From Massilia sp. NR 4-1 (lineage in GTDB: Bacteria > Pseudomonadota > Gammaproteobacteria > Burkholderiales > Burkholderiaceae_D), in NCBI RefSeq assembly GCF_001191005.1, contig NZ_CP012201.1:3782001-3846000 (forward strand): a stretch of DNA of 64,000 nt, written 5' to 3'. Below are positions 16,461 through 24,993 of the stretch, in pieces. The notes below the pieces were generated by a model. It had not been told where the DNA came from and searched no databases. It worked only from the letters and a program-made list of their open reading frames with translations. Numbering within the stretch: position 1 is the stretch's first letter; each line of letters begins with the position of its first letter. The position numbers and the translations under genes are program-made.

Positions 16461-16880
16461 CTAATTTCGCCGGCCATGGGTAATCCCCACCGCCGGCGCG
16501 CTGGAACGCTTGCTTTTCTCGTCAAAGCGGTTGCGCGCCGTGTGTACCTGGTCCTGGTGTTCATAGGCCCACTCGACCAGGCCCACCATGGGCTTGAGCA
16601 GGCTATGCCCCAACTCGGTGAGCGCGTATTCGACGCCGGGCGGCACGGTGGGATACACCGTGCGCACCACCAGGCCGTCGCGTTCCAGGCCGCGCAAGGT
16701 CAGGGTCAGCATGCGCTGCGAAATCACGCCGATGCCGCGCCGGATCTCATTGAAGCGCAGCGGGCCTTGGCATAGGCAGCTGACTATTGTGAAGCTCCAT
16801 TTATCGCCCAGCCGGTCCAGCACCGCCCGCGTGGCGCGGCATTTCCCCTCATCTTTATGGAATGCATTTCTATGAGGCAT
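16461..16880 (-). CDS. HxlR family transcriptional regulator
   Basis: A 139-residue winged-helix regulator. The N-terminal Cys at about 14 (KCRATRAVLDRLGDKWSF) matches the redox-sensing cysteine of many HxlR/QorR/YodB proteins. The signature DKWSFTIVSCLCQGPLRFNE and IGVISQRMLTLTLRGLERDG form the helix-turn-helix, followed by the wing TVYPTVPPGVEYALTELG. Such regulators usually repress nearby quinone- or aldehyde-responsive genes, but none is recognised here. Similar AT-rich elements flank the gene at 16428 and 17054. Confidence 0.93.
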   Translation of the reverse strand: MPHRNAFHKDEGKCRATRAVLDRLGDKWSFTIVSCLCQGPLRFNEIRRGIGVISQRMLTLTLRGLERDGLVVRTVYPTVPPGVEYALTELGHSLLKPMVGLVEWAYEHQDQVHTARNRFDEKSKRSSAPAVGITHGRRN

Positions 16881-17216
16881 TAATACGATTCTCTTCGGGT
16901 TCGCACTTTAAATGCGATTGTTTTTATTTTTGATTAAACGATCGGGAATATAGGCGCGCTGGAAGCTGGCCCGACCGTGCCGGATTATTACAGGAAAATA
17001 AGGGCGAGACCGATGGTAGGGGGCAGCTTGCCATTGTGCAAGAGGGAACACTGATGTTACCTACTAACAACTTATATTTCCTGTTAATTAAGCACCCATT
17101 AAGGAAAACCATGCATAAAGAAGTCTTGCCAGCCGGTGTGGCGGGCATGCTAGGATGCAGATCAGGGGCTGTGAATACTTGAGACTGGCCCCGATGGCAA
17201 ACCGAGCGGAGCGGCA
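16881..17216. other. 336-base intergenic region with regulatory character
   Basis: No convincing coding region. The stretch is much more AT-rich than its surroundings (for example 16910-16935 and 17060-17110), lies between the divergent hxlR-like and solute-binding-protein genes, and contains the repeat element at 17054-17070. A 97-codon minus-strand ORF here has no family features or ribosome site and was not accepted. Confidence 0.6.
17054..17070. repeat. AT-rich element, copy 2 (upstream of the solute-binding gene)
   Basis: ATGTTACCTACTAACAA, matching the copy at 16428-16444 at 15 of 17 positions in the same orientation. It is placed in the hxlR/solute-binding-protein divergent region and is a candidate operator. 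Confidence 0.45.
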
Positions 17217-18005
17217 ATGCGCGCCAGACGACGCTACCTTCTAGTCCTCACCAGCCTGGCCCTGCTGGCCGGCCTGCCGGCACGCGCCGCACCGCCGCCG
17301 CTGACCTTCTGCTTCGAGGACGTGGCGCAGCGGCCGTGGACCACGCCCAAGGGCAAGGGCTTGAATTTCGAGCTGCTGCAACGTGTCGAAAAGCAGCTGG
17401 GCGAGCAATTCGTGTATGCGCCGAAACCGTGGCGGCGCTGCCTGGAAGAGATCCGCTCCGGCCGCGTGGACGGCGTGATCGCCGCCGCCGACTCGCCGGC
17501 GCGGCGCCGCCTCGGCCAGTTCCCGCTGCTGCCGGACGGCCGCTCCGATCCCGCGCGCGCCCTCAACGAAGACCATGCCTATGTCTACCTGCGCATCGGC
17601 GGCCAGGGCCGCTGGGATGGGCAGACCCTGTACAGCCCGAACGGCGAGATCGCCGTGCAGACCGGCTATATGATCGCCACGGTGCTGCGCGAACGCGGCT
17701 ACAAGCCGCGCGAGCTGGTGAAGTCGGCCGACGATGCGCTGCGCCTGCTGGTCTCCGGCATGTTCGATGTGGCGGTGCTGCAGGGCAGCGAAGCCAGCCG
17801 CCTGGCGCTGCAGGATCCGCGCTTCCGCGAGCGCGTGCAGCAAGCCATGCCGCCCTATGCCACCCTGGTCTTCCACCTGATCTTCAGCCACCAGGCGTAT
17901 GAACGCGACCCGGCGCGCGCCGAAGCCATCTGGCGCGAGATGGGCGCGGTGCGCCAGTCGCATGAATACCGCCAGCTGCTCAAGGAAGCCGGCGTCGGCA
18001 ACTAA
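17217..18005 (+). CDS. Periplasmic amino-acid-type solute-binding protein
   Basis: A 262-residue exported protein. A basic, hydrophobic signal peptide (MRARRRYLLVLTSLALLAGL, cleavage near Ala-Arg-Ala at 22-24) is followed by a SBP_bac_3-like fold: LTFCFEDVAQRPWTTPKGKG, GLNFELLQRVEKQLG, and the characteristic RSGRVDGVIAAADSPARR. It lacks adjacent permease or ATPase genes, so it may be a stand-alone sensor-like binding protein rather than part of an ABC importer. A single gene between the AT-rich regulatory gap and a convergent membrane-protein gene. Confidence 0.85.
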   Translation: MRARRRYLLVLTSLALLAGLPARAAPPPLTFCFEDVAQRPWTTPKGKGLNFELLQRVEKQLGEQFVYAPKPWRRCLEEIRSGRVDGVIAAADSPARRRLGQFPLLPDGRSDPARALNEDHAYVYLRIGGQGRWDGQTLYSPNGEIAVQTGYMIATVLRERGYKPRELVKSADDALRLLVSGMFDVAVLQGSEASRLALQDPRFRERVQQAMPPYATLVFHLIFSHQAYERDPARAEAIWREMGAVRQSHEYRQLLKEAGVGN

Positions 18006-18026
18006 GGCGCGGCCGGCCGCCGCGCC

Positions 18027-19889
18027 TCAGCGCGGCAGCGGCGTCACGCGGCACAGCTGGTAAGGATAGCGGTCGGCACCCACCCACGCCTCATAGCCGC
18101 GGCAACTGGCCGCATCGAGCTGCAAACGGTATAGGGTAAAGCGCTGCTGCGCGACGGCGCGCGTGGCCTGGTCTTGCGCGGCCAGGTCCACCTGGTGCTT
18201 GGGCAGCAGCGCCAGCGTGCAAAACTGTCCTTCCTGGTGCGGCGCGGACAAGGCCTGGTACTGCACTTGCAGACGCAGGCGCTGGCTGAATTTTTCCAGC
18301 CGCGCGCAGCCGGCGGCACTCTCCGTCCAGCCCAGCGCGCGCGCCAAGGCGACCTTCTTCTGCAGGCCCGGTTCCTTCTCGTTGCGCGCGGCCGGCAGCA
18401 TCACATAGTGCGGGCCGGGGCGGCTGGCGATCAGCGCCTCGATGCGCGCCAGATAAGCGGGCGTCTCCTGGAAGCTGGTGCCGAGCGCCACCACCGGCAT
18501 CTGCGGCGGGAAGAACTGCGCCATCCAGGCCATGGGCGGATGCGGGATCACATTGAACAGCAGGGCTGTTTCCGGCTTGGCGATCGCGGGCACCTGGGCC
18601 TTGAAGGCGCGTCCGGCCCAGCCGGCATGGCCCCAGGTGACGAAGGGCAGCACCGCCAGGCTGGCGACGGCCAGCAAGCCGGCCGCCAGGCGGCGCGCGG
18701 CCTGGTCCGAAAGCAGGCGCTGCAGCAGCAGCCAGACCGCCAGCGGCGCCAGCAACTCGATCGGGATCAGATAGCGGTAGATGCCGAACAGCTTGAGCCA
18801 GAACAGATAGGACAATGCGAAGAACAGCAAGACGAAAGCGGCGCGCGAGCCGGCGGTGCGCGGCTTGTGCCGGCGCCGCAGCCACTGGTACAGCCAGACG
18901 CAGGCAAAAGCGATGAAGAGCAGATAGACGATGGGCCAGATCAGCTGCTTGAGCGGCACCTCGGCCACGCGGCTGGCATTGGCGGTGAAGATGAAAGGCC
19001 ACAGCAGGGCCTCGCCCAGATTCTTCGGCACGTAGCCGGTATCGAGCACGCTGCCCTCCATGGCCAGCGGGCTGTGGAAGATATTGTTGAACTGCGGGTA
19101 GAGCGGATTGCCGAACAGCTGCCACATCTTGAACATCCACCAGCCAGCCGTCGCCGCCATGCCGGCCAGGACGCCGAGGCCGAAGACGAAGGCCAGGCGC
19201 ACGCGCCGCCAGAATGCGGCCGGTATCGTGCTGAAGGCGAGGCACAGCGCCAGCGCATAGGTGGCATTGGTCAGCTTCAGGCCCGCGCCGCAGCCCATGA
19301 GCAGGCCGCTGAACAGCGCCAGGCAGACGGCGCGGCCATCGGCGGCCGCCAGCGTCTCCCAGCCGCGCAGCAGCAGATAGACCGCCGCCAGCACCGGCAG
19401 CGCCGTCATATTGTCGCCCATGGAGTTGCCCAGTTCGGACAGGAAGCCGGCGCCCAGCATGCCCGCCATTGCCAGCAGCAGCGCCAGGCGCGGACGGACC
19501 GCTTCGCGCTGCAGCAGCTGGCGCGCAATGCCCAGCACCAGCAGGAAGTTCAGGCCATGCAGCACGCCGAACACGAAACCGGCCAGCGGCGCCGGCAGCC
19601 ATTGCGTCAGCAGGTAGTAGGGGATGTCCAGCGTGGGGTTGAAATAGCTCTGGAAACCGGCAGCGGAGATGTCGCTGCCGACGCGGCCATTGAGCAGGGC
19701 ATAGGCGTTGTACAGGTGGTAGTTGCGCATATCCCAGCCATCGTCCTGGCCCATGGCCAGCGACAGCAAGCCGCAGAGCAGAGGAACGAGGATGGCGGCC
19801 AGCAGCGGCGCGGCAGGCCGGTTCAGGCGCGCGCTGCGGCGCTCAGCCCACGCTTCAAGCGCCAGCAAGGGACGGGAAAGGAAACGCAT
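18027..19889 (-). CDS. Polytopic glycosyltransferase-like membrane protein
   Basis: A 620-residue inner-membrane protein with roughly eleven hydrophobic segments in the first 450 residues and a soluble C-terminal domain of about 170 residues. The first extracytoplasmic loop holds MGQDDGWDMRNYHLYNAYAL (about 47-66), where paired acidic residues followed by Tyr-His-Tyr resemble the catalytic loop of lipid-linked-sugar glycosyltransferases (GT-C/PMT type). No family can be named with certainty. It may belong with the neighbouring oxidoreductase, cysC and sulfotransferase genes, being 33 bases downstream of the FAD protein on the same strand. Confidence 0.7.
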   Translation of the reverse strand: MRFLSRPLLALEAWAERRSARLNRPAAPLLAAILVPLLCGLLSLAMGQDDGWDMRNYHLYNAYALLNGRVGSDISAAGFQSYFNPTLDIPYYLLTQWLPAPLAGFVFGVLHGLNFLLVLGIARQLLQREAVRPRLALLLAMAGMLGAGFLSELGNSMGDNMTALPVLAAVYLLLRGWETLAAADGRAVCLALFSGLLMGCGAGLKLTNATYALALCLAFSTIPAAFWRRVRLAFVFGLGVLAGMAATAGWWMFKMWQLFGNPLYPQFNNIFHSPLAMEGSVLDTGYVPKNLGEALLWPFIFTANASRVAEVPLKQLIWPIVYLLFIAFACVWLYQWLRRRHKPRTAGSRAAFVLLFFALSYLFWLKLFGIYRYLIPIELLAPLAVWLLLQRLLSDQAARRLAAGLLAVASLAVLPFVTWGHAGWAGRAFKAQVPAIAKPETALLFNVIPHPPMAWMAQFFPPQMPVVALGTSFQETPAYLARIEALIASRPGPHYVMLPAARNEKEPGLQKKVALARALGWTESAAGCARLEKFSQRLRLQVQYQALSAPHQEGQFCTLALLPKHQVDLAAQDQATRAVAQQRFTLYRLQLDAASCRGYEAWVGADRYPYQLCRVTPLPR

Positions 19890-19922
19890 GCTTGTTTTCG
19901 CATCAAAAGGACAAGCCGCGTA

Positions 19923-21350
19923 TTATAGTTCTTTCAAGCAATTCTGCGCGATCTGGCGGGCGAAGCGGCGCAGCTCGGGCACGGCGATGGCCTCCCAGTA
20001 GTCCGCCTTCAGCCAGGGACCGATGTAATGCAGCACCTTGCCGCAGCGGCCAGCCGCGTCGCGCACCGCGCAGCCCGGCCCCACTTCGATGCCCAGGCCC
20101 AGCGTGTCGGCGCGCAGCAGCCCGTCCTCCAGCAGCTGGCGCACCAGCGCATTGCCGCAGGCGGCGGGGCCGGCCGGGCCGGTGCAATTGACCACGCGCG
20201 CCACGCGCAGCGCCAGCGCGGACGCGCTCTCCTGCCGCGCCGCGTCCGCGTGGCCGGTGCGCGGCTGCAGGTGCACGCGCACGCTCTCCGCATCCTCGCT
20301 ATAGCCAAGCAGGCGCGCCGCGTGCACGCGCAGGACGCCGCTGTCCAAGGCCGCCTGCAGGCGCTGCTGCACCTCGGGCGCCATGCGGTGGCGGTGGCTG
20401 TCCCAGTAAGGCTGTACATGGCGCAGGAAGCGCCGTCTTTGCGTGCTGTCCCAGGCTTGCCAGATGGCTTGCGTATGCGGCCGCAGCGCGGCCAGCGCGG
20501 CGCGCCAGTCGTGGCCGGCCGCCTGCAGCGCGCGCGCATGCTGGCGCAAGCCATGCAGCTGGTCGCGCACGGTCGCGGCCTGGCCCCAGATGGCCGGCAG
20601 CAGCGTGCCGCTGGCGGTGCTGCCGGCAGCGGCCGACGGCAGCGCCAGGCTGCGGTGGGCCTGCGGCAGCAGGCCGTGGCGCGACACCATCTCGATGCGG
20701 CGCGCCGGATTGCGCTGCAGCAGGCTGAGGGCGACGTCCACCGCCGTCAAGCCACTGCCCAGCAGCAGCGCCGGCTCTTCCGGCCGCAGGCTGTCCAGCT
20801 GCGCGCTGTTCCAGGGATCGCGCTGGTAGCGCGCGCTGGCGTAAAAACCCATCTCGGCCACGCGCGGATCGGCCGAGGGGAAATGGCCGAAGGCCAGCAC
20901 CACGCGTTCGGCACGCAGCGTGGCGCCGCCGGCCAGCTGCACGGTGGCGCCGCCAGCGTCCACGCGCAGCGCTTCGGCCTGGGCGGCAATGCGCTCCAGC
21001 CGCACCGCCGGCGGCGCCGTCTCTTCGCTCTGGCGCAGCAGCCATTCGAGATAATCGCCATACAGCTTGCGCGGCACGAAGGTGGCGCCGCCGATGCGGC
21101 TGTCGCGCCCCTGGGCATAGCGCAGGAAGTGGCCGGGATCGTCGTCCAGCGCGCTCATGACGCTGGCGGGAATATTCAGCAGGTGGCCGGCGCTGCTGGT
21201 GCCGTAGGCCAGGCCGCGCGCCATGCCGAGGCTGCGGTTCAACAGCAGGATGCGCAGCGCTTCGCGCGGCGCGGCGGCCGCCTGCCGCAACAGTTGTACC
21301 GCGCACGCCACGCCGGAAAAACCGGCGCCCACGATCAGCACCGTGCGCAT
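19923..21350 (-). CDS. FAD/NAD(P)-binding oxidoreductase
   Basis: A 475-residue flavoprotein. The N-terminal dinucleotide site is MRTVLIVGAGFSGVACAVQL (GxGxxG), with an internal second site LLLGSGLTAVDVALSLLQRN near residue 200. The region GLAYGTSSAGHLLNIPASVM is typical of the FAD-NAD(P)-binding group (NAD_binding_9-like) of uncharacterised reductases/monooxygenases. The open frame extends far upstream, but that part overlaps cysC on the other strand, and the start at 21350 is at the expected N-terminus. Divergent from cysC by about 100 bases, and likely co-transcribed with the glycosyltransferase-like gene. Substrate unknown. Confidence 0.85.
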   Translation of the reverse strand: MRTVLIVGAGFSGVACAVQLLRQAAAAPREALRILLLNRSLGMARGLAYGTSSAGHLLNIPASVMSALDDDPGHFLRYAQGRDSRIGGATFVPRKLYGDYLEWLLRQSEETAPPAVRLERIAAQAEALRVDAGGATVQLAGGATLRAERVVLAFGHFPSADPRVAEMGFYASARYQRDPWNSAQLDSLRPEEPALLLGSGLTAVDVALSLLQRNPARRIEMVSRHGLLPQAHRSLALPSAAAGSTASGTLLPAIWGQAATVRDQLHGLRQHARALQAAGHDWRAALAALRPHTQAIWQAWDSTQRRRFLRHVQPYWDSHRHRMAPEVQQRLQAALDSGVLRVHAARLLGYSEDAESVRVHLQPRTGHADAARQESASALALRVARVVNCTGPAGPAACGNALVRQLLEDGLLRADTLGLGIEVGPGCAVRDAAGRCGKVLHYIGPWLKADYWEAIAVPELRRFARQIAQNCLKEL

Positions 21351-21452
21351 GCCGCCCTCCCCGACAAAGCAAACCAATCCGTGTATATTGAAAATGCAGA
21401 TCCAGCCATCGAAACAAGTCCCTTCTTTCCCCGCAAAAGAAAGGTCTGAGCC

Positions 21453-22070
21453 ATGACCCGCAGCGACATCGTTTGGCAGTACAGCAGCATCACGCGCGCC
21501 CAGCGCGAGCAACTGAACAACCACCGCAGCGCCGTGGTCTGGTTCACCGGCCTGTCCGGTTCCGGCAAATCCAGCGTGGCGCGCGCCGTCGAAACGCGCC
21601 TGTTCCAGCAAGCCTGCCGCAGCTTCGTGCTGGATGGCGACAATGTGCGCCACGGCCTGTGTTCCGACCTGGGCTTCGCGCCCGCCGAGCGCGCGGAAAA
21701 CATCCGGCGCGCTGCCGAAGCGGCGCGCCTGTTCAGCGAAGCAGGCATGATTGTGCTGGCAGCCTTCATTTCTCCCTTTCGCGCCGACCGGGAACGGGCG
21801 CGCGCCCTGCTGCCGGCCGGCGATTTTCTCGAAGTCTATTGCCGCTGCCCGGTCGCGGCCTGCGAAGAGCGCGACGTCAAAGGCCTGTACCGGCGCGCCC
21901 GCGCCGGCGAAATCGCCGACTTCACCGGCATTTCCTCGCCCTACGAGGCGCCCACGCGGGCGGAGCTGGTGCTCGATACCTGCAGCATCGGCGTCGACGA
22001 GGCGGCCGGCCGGGTGCTCGACCTGCTGCGCGAATACGGCGTCATCGCCGCCCGCCACTGGCCTTTATGA
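21453..22070 (+). CDS. cysC: Adenylylsulfate (APS) kinase
   Basis: A 205-residue kinase making PAPS from APS and ATP. The P-loop is in VWFTGLSGSGKSSVARAVE (about 30-48), the APS-contact motif in FVLDGDNVRHGLCSDLGF, and the family signature ISPFRADRERARAL follows. It is stand-alone, without the sulfurylase subunits cysD/cysN beside it, unlike assimilatory operons. The nearest partner is the sulfotransferase at 22883-24136, a PAPS consumer, which suggests a dedicated sulfonation role. Its stop overlaps that of the convergent arginase-like gene. Confidence 0.95.
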   Translation: MTRSDIVWQYSSITRAQREQLNNHRSAVVWFTGLSGSGKSSVARAVETRLFQQACRSFVLDGDNVRHGLCSDLGFAPAERAENIRRAAEAARLFSEAGMIVLAAFISPFRADRERARALLPAGDFLEVYCRCPVAACEERDVKGLYRRARAGEIADFTGISSPYEAPTRAELVLDTCSIGVDEAAGRVLDLLREYGVIAARHWPL

Positions 22071-22886
22071 AGCGGGCAGCAGCAGGTGCAGCAGCTCCAG
22101 GCAAGCCAGCGCCGTCCTGTCGTCCGCATCGCGGTCGCCATGCCAGGCCGAAACCGAGACCGCCGCAATCGGGTAGCGCGCCAGGCGGCGGAACAGCTCC
22201 GCCGTTTCGGCATAGCTGGGACCATGGCCGACGTGGTACTTGAGCGCCGCCAGTTCCGCCGCGTCCATCACATCGGTATCGAAATGCACATACAGGCTTT
22301 CCTCGGGCCGCAGGTGGCCTTCGATCTCGTTGAAGCGGCAGCACACGATGTCGGAGGCGCGCAGGGCCACGTCCTCGCCCGGATCGAGGTCGCGCGCGTC
22401 CGACAGCAGCACGCGCTGCTCCGGATAAGGCCGCACGCCAACCGCCTTGCGCAGCGCCTCGATGGCGTCGCGGCTGTTCTGGCGCCGGTCCTGCCGTCCC
22501 ACCAGCATGGCCAGCGGCATGCCGCCCAGGTATTGGGTCTGGGTCGTGCCCCAGGTGTGGAAATCGCCGTGCGCGTCCAGCCACAGGATGCGCCGCGGCT
22601 CGCATCCGGCCTGCTGCAGGCCGGCCAGCATGCCCAGGGTCGAGATGCAATCGCCGGAAATGCTGACCGGCTGCTCGCCCGCCTGCACGGCGCGGCACAC
22701 CTGGTCCGCCAGTCCGGCATACACCTGGCCCATGCTGGCCATCTGCGCCCCCTTGTCGGCGATTTTCGTTTCGCTGCGGCCGGGCAGCGCCAGCACCTGC
22801 CACGGCACCGTATCGAGCTGCGCCACGCGCGCCAGGCCATCGCGGCGCTGGCCCATCAGATACGGCACAAGAAAGCGCCGTCTCAT
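22065..22886 (-). CDS. Arginase-fold (ureohydrolase family) protein
   Basis: A 273-residue member of the arginase/agmatinase fold. Metal-ligand motifs are DAHGDFHT (Asp104, His106, Asp108) and DTDVMD (Asp203, Asp205, Asp208). The usual GGDH motif is SGDC at about residues 77-80, so the first Mn-ligand His is replaced by Cys; Cys variants are known among uncharacterised family members. It may cleave a guanidino or formimino group, or have diverged. The ATG overlaps the sulfotransferase stop (ATGA), pointing to translational coupling with it. Confidence 0.85.
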   Translation of the reverse strand: MRRRFLVPYLMGQRRDGLARVAQLDTVPWQVLALPGRSETKIADKGAQMASMGQVYAGLADQVCRAVQAGEQPVSISGDCISTLGMLAGLQQAGCEPRRILWLDAHGDFHTWGTTQTQYLGGMPLAMLVGRQDRRQNSRDAIEALRKAVGVRPYPEQRVLLSDARDLDPGEDVALRASDIVCCRFNEIEGHLRPEESLYVHFDTDVMDAAELAALKYHVGHGPSYAETAELFRRLARYPIAAVSVSAWHGDRDADDRTALACLELLHLLLPAS

Positions 22887-24136
22887 TGCCAGTCCTCCGC
22901 TTCCATGCGGTAGCCCAGTTCATCCATCAGGCTGGCCACCTCCGGCCGCGCGGCCAGCTCGCGCAACTGCGGGCGGCGCTTGCGCCAGCGGCCCGCGCCG
23001 GGCGTCTCGGTCGCCATCGTCACCGGCAGCACGGGCGGCAAAGGCAGCGGCGGCAGCTCCAGCCAGCGCGTGGCGCGGCCCATGATGGCGGCCGGATCGG
23101 CCATGAAATCCTCGAACGCCAGGCGCAGCGCCGGCACGCCGCTGGCGATGATGGCGCGGTGGCTGGCCAGCCACTGCGCCAGGCACACTTCCTCCAGGCT
23201 GCAGGCGCTGAGCGCATGCCAGTCCGGCGGCAAGTCGAACTTCCACCAATGGCGGCCGAAAGGCAGCTGGTCGGAATAGCCGGCGATGTCGAGCGAGACG
23301 CCGGCGCGGCGCAGATCATGGGCGAAAAAGCCGGTGGGCGAGAGCCAGCCGTCCATCAGGCCGTTCACGCACTGGGCATAACCGCGCGTCAGATGGATGT
23401 AGCGCACCGCCGCCCGCGGAAAGAGCTGCTCGTACAGGCCGGGACGGTAAGCGTCGGACGGGGTCTTGAACAGCAGGATCTTGTCCTGCGCATCGGTGGC
23501 CGCGAAACGGCGCCGGCGCAGACGCGGCAGCACGAAGGGCGGTTCCTCGATCTTGGCCCCTTCGTTGAAATACTTGTTGGCGCCCGGTCCCAGATGACCG
23601 TCGTAATAATCGACGCGCCAAGGTTCGCGCCAGAACAGGGCCGCCAGAACCTGGCGCTGTACCTCCTGTTCATCCAGCGGTTCCGGCGCCGCCCGCGCGC
23701 GCGCGCAGGCGTGGCCCAGCACCTCATCCAATGCGCGCAGCATGCGCTGGTACTCCTCCTGCGCGCTGAACAGGGCGGGAAACTGCAGCAGCAGGCGGCG
23801 GCTCCAGCGCGCCGTCAGCTCCGGCAAAGGTGCCCAATGTGCATCGGCCACGGTCAAGCCGTCGAAGATATTATCGGCCAGCGTCTCGATGTCGTTCAGG
23901 CTGCGCAGGGCATCGCTGTCGGAGTTGAAGCCAAAGCCGTTGCCGCTCAAGGCCAGGAAGGGTTCGGCCTCGCCGTCCAGCGAAGCGATGGCGGGATGCC
24001 CGGCCAGCACGTTCTTGAACAGGCTGGAGCCGGAGCGGGAACTGGTCAGCACCACCGCCACCCGCCGCACCGCGCCGCGCCATGGCGCCGAGGGCACGGC
24101 GCGCAGCGCGGCGACCGACTGCAGCAGCGCTTTCAT
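22883..24136 (-). CDS. PAPS-dependent sulfotransferase family protein
   Basis: A 417-residue protein. The 5'-phosphosulfate-binding loop is at the N-terminus: VVLTSSRSGSSLFKNVLAGH (about 29-48). The 3'-phosphate-binding region is likely YIHLTRGYAQCVNGLMDGW (about 246-264), with the R-G-Y-x5-N/S pattern. The middle is rich in Arg/Trp, and no transmembrane segment is seen. It would transfer sulfate from PAPS, made by the neighbouring CysC, to an unknown acceptor. The upstream methyltransferase ends 13 bases away and the downstream arginase-like gene overlaps it by 4 bases, so the three form one operon. Confidence 0.82.
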   Translation of the reverse strand: MKALLQSVAALRAVPSAPWRGAVRRVAVVLTSSRSGSSLFKNVLAGHPAIASLDGEAEPFLALSGNGFGFNSDSDALRSLNDIETLADNIFDGLTVADAHWAPLPELTARWSRRLLLQFPALFSAQEEYQRMLRALDEVLGHACARARAAPEPLDEQEVQRQVLAALFWREPWRVDYYDGHLGPGANKYFNEGAKIEEPPFVLPRLRRRRFAATDAQDKILLFKTPSDAYRPGLYEQLFPRAAVRYIHLTRGYAQCVNGLMDGWLSPTGFFAHDLRRAGVSLDIAGYSDQLPFGRHWWKFDLPPDWHALSACSLEEVCLAQWLASHRAIIASGVPALRLAFEDFMADPAAIMGRATRWLELPPLPLPPVLPVTMATETPGAGRWRKRRPQLRELAARPEVASLMDELGYRMEAEDWQ

Positions 24137-24149
24137 CGCAGCCGCCGCT

Positions 24150-24848
24150 CTATGGCGCGCCGGCGTGGGCGCGTTCGATCAGGAAGGCGTAGAACTGCTT
24201 GGTTTCCGCCTTGTCGGCGCTGGCGGTCGCCATCAGGCGCACGCTGAAACCGGCTTCCTGCGCCAGCTTTTTCACCTCGTCCACCGCGCCGAAATTCGAA
24301 TGCGCGAAATAGATGCGGCCGCCCGGCTTCAGGTAGTTGCCGACCTGGCGGAAGAACTGGGTGTTGGTCTGGAAATCGGTGTCCCATTGCGAGCGCGCCA
24401 CCACATCGTGCGCCTCCTTGTTGCGGAAAGGCAGATTGGCGGTGATGACGTCGAACTGCTCATCGCCCGCCTGCTCGAACAGATTGGACTGGAGCACTTC
24501 CATCACGTTTTCGAAGCCGTGCTGCCGCGCGTTGTGGCGCGCGCTCCTGACCGCGGCCGGGTTGATGTCCAGCGCCAGCACGCGGCCCGCGCCGCCGTAG
24601 CAGGCGAAGACGGCGATCACGCCGGAGCCGGTGCCCACATCGAGCACGCTGGCGCCGGGCGCGATATGCAGGTTCTGCACCAGCGGCTGGCTGTCGGTGA
24701 AGGGCCAGAAGGTGTCGGGGTAAACCAGGAAGCTCTTGCCCAGATAACGCACCGTCTTGCCTTCGGGCGGAATGGCTTTGAACAGTTTCTGCCGGTCCTT
24801 CTGCCAGCGGTCGATCTTCGCCGTGCCTGGTTCGGAGGAAGTCTGCAT
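24150..24848 (-). CDS. Class I SAM-dependent methyltransferase (HemK/MTS-like)
   Basis: A 232-residue cytosolic methyltransferase. Motif I is ASVLDVGTGSGVIAVFACYG, motif II VLALDINPAAVRSARHN, and motif IV TANLPFRNKEAHD. N-L-P-F resembles the (N/D)PPF/Y motif of methyltransferases acting on amide or amino nitrogen. The start at 24848 (MQTSSEPGT) has AAGGTG upstream; a GTG five codons earlier is possible. First gene of the methyltransferase-sulfotransferase-arginase-like operon, so N-methylation of a small product is a reasonable but untested idea. Confidence 0.85.
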   Translation of the reverse strand: MQTSSEPGTAKIDRWQKDRQKLFKAIPPEGKTVRYLGKSFLVYPDTFWPFTDSQPLVQNLHIAPGASVLDVGTGSGVIAVFACYGGAGRVLALDINPAAVRSARHNARQHGFENVMEVLQSNLFEQAGDEQFDVITANLPFRNKEAHDVVARSQWDTDFQTNTQFFRQVGNYLKPGGRIYFAHSNFGAVDEVKKLAQEAGFSVRLMATASADKAETKQFYAFLIERAHAGAP

Positions 24849-24993
24849 ATCATCACCTTTCACAGCGGGGTAACGCGTATCGGGGAGAACGGCTCGCGGA
24901 CTATCCTAGCGCATGTTGGGAAGCGGGATCAAGCACGCTACGATTGCGCCGCAGTCCGCGCTCGAACTGCGACACTATCGTCATGCAAGCATA

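Noticed and set aside
16924..17217. 97-codon minus-strand ORF in the hxlR/solute-binding gap
   Set aside because: No ribosome site, no domain, and it lies over an AT-rich regulatory region.
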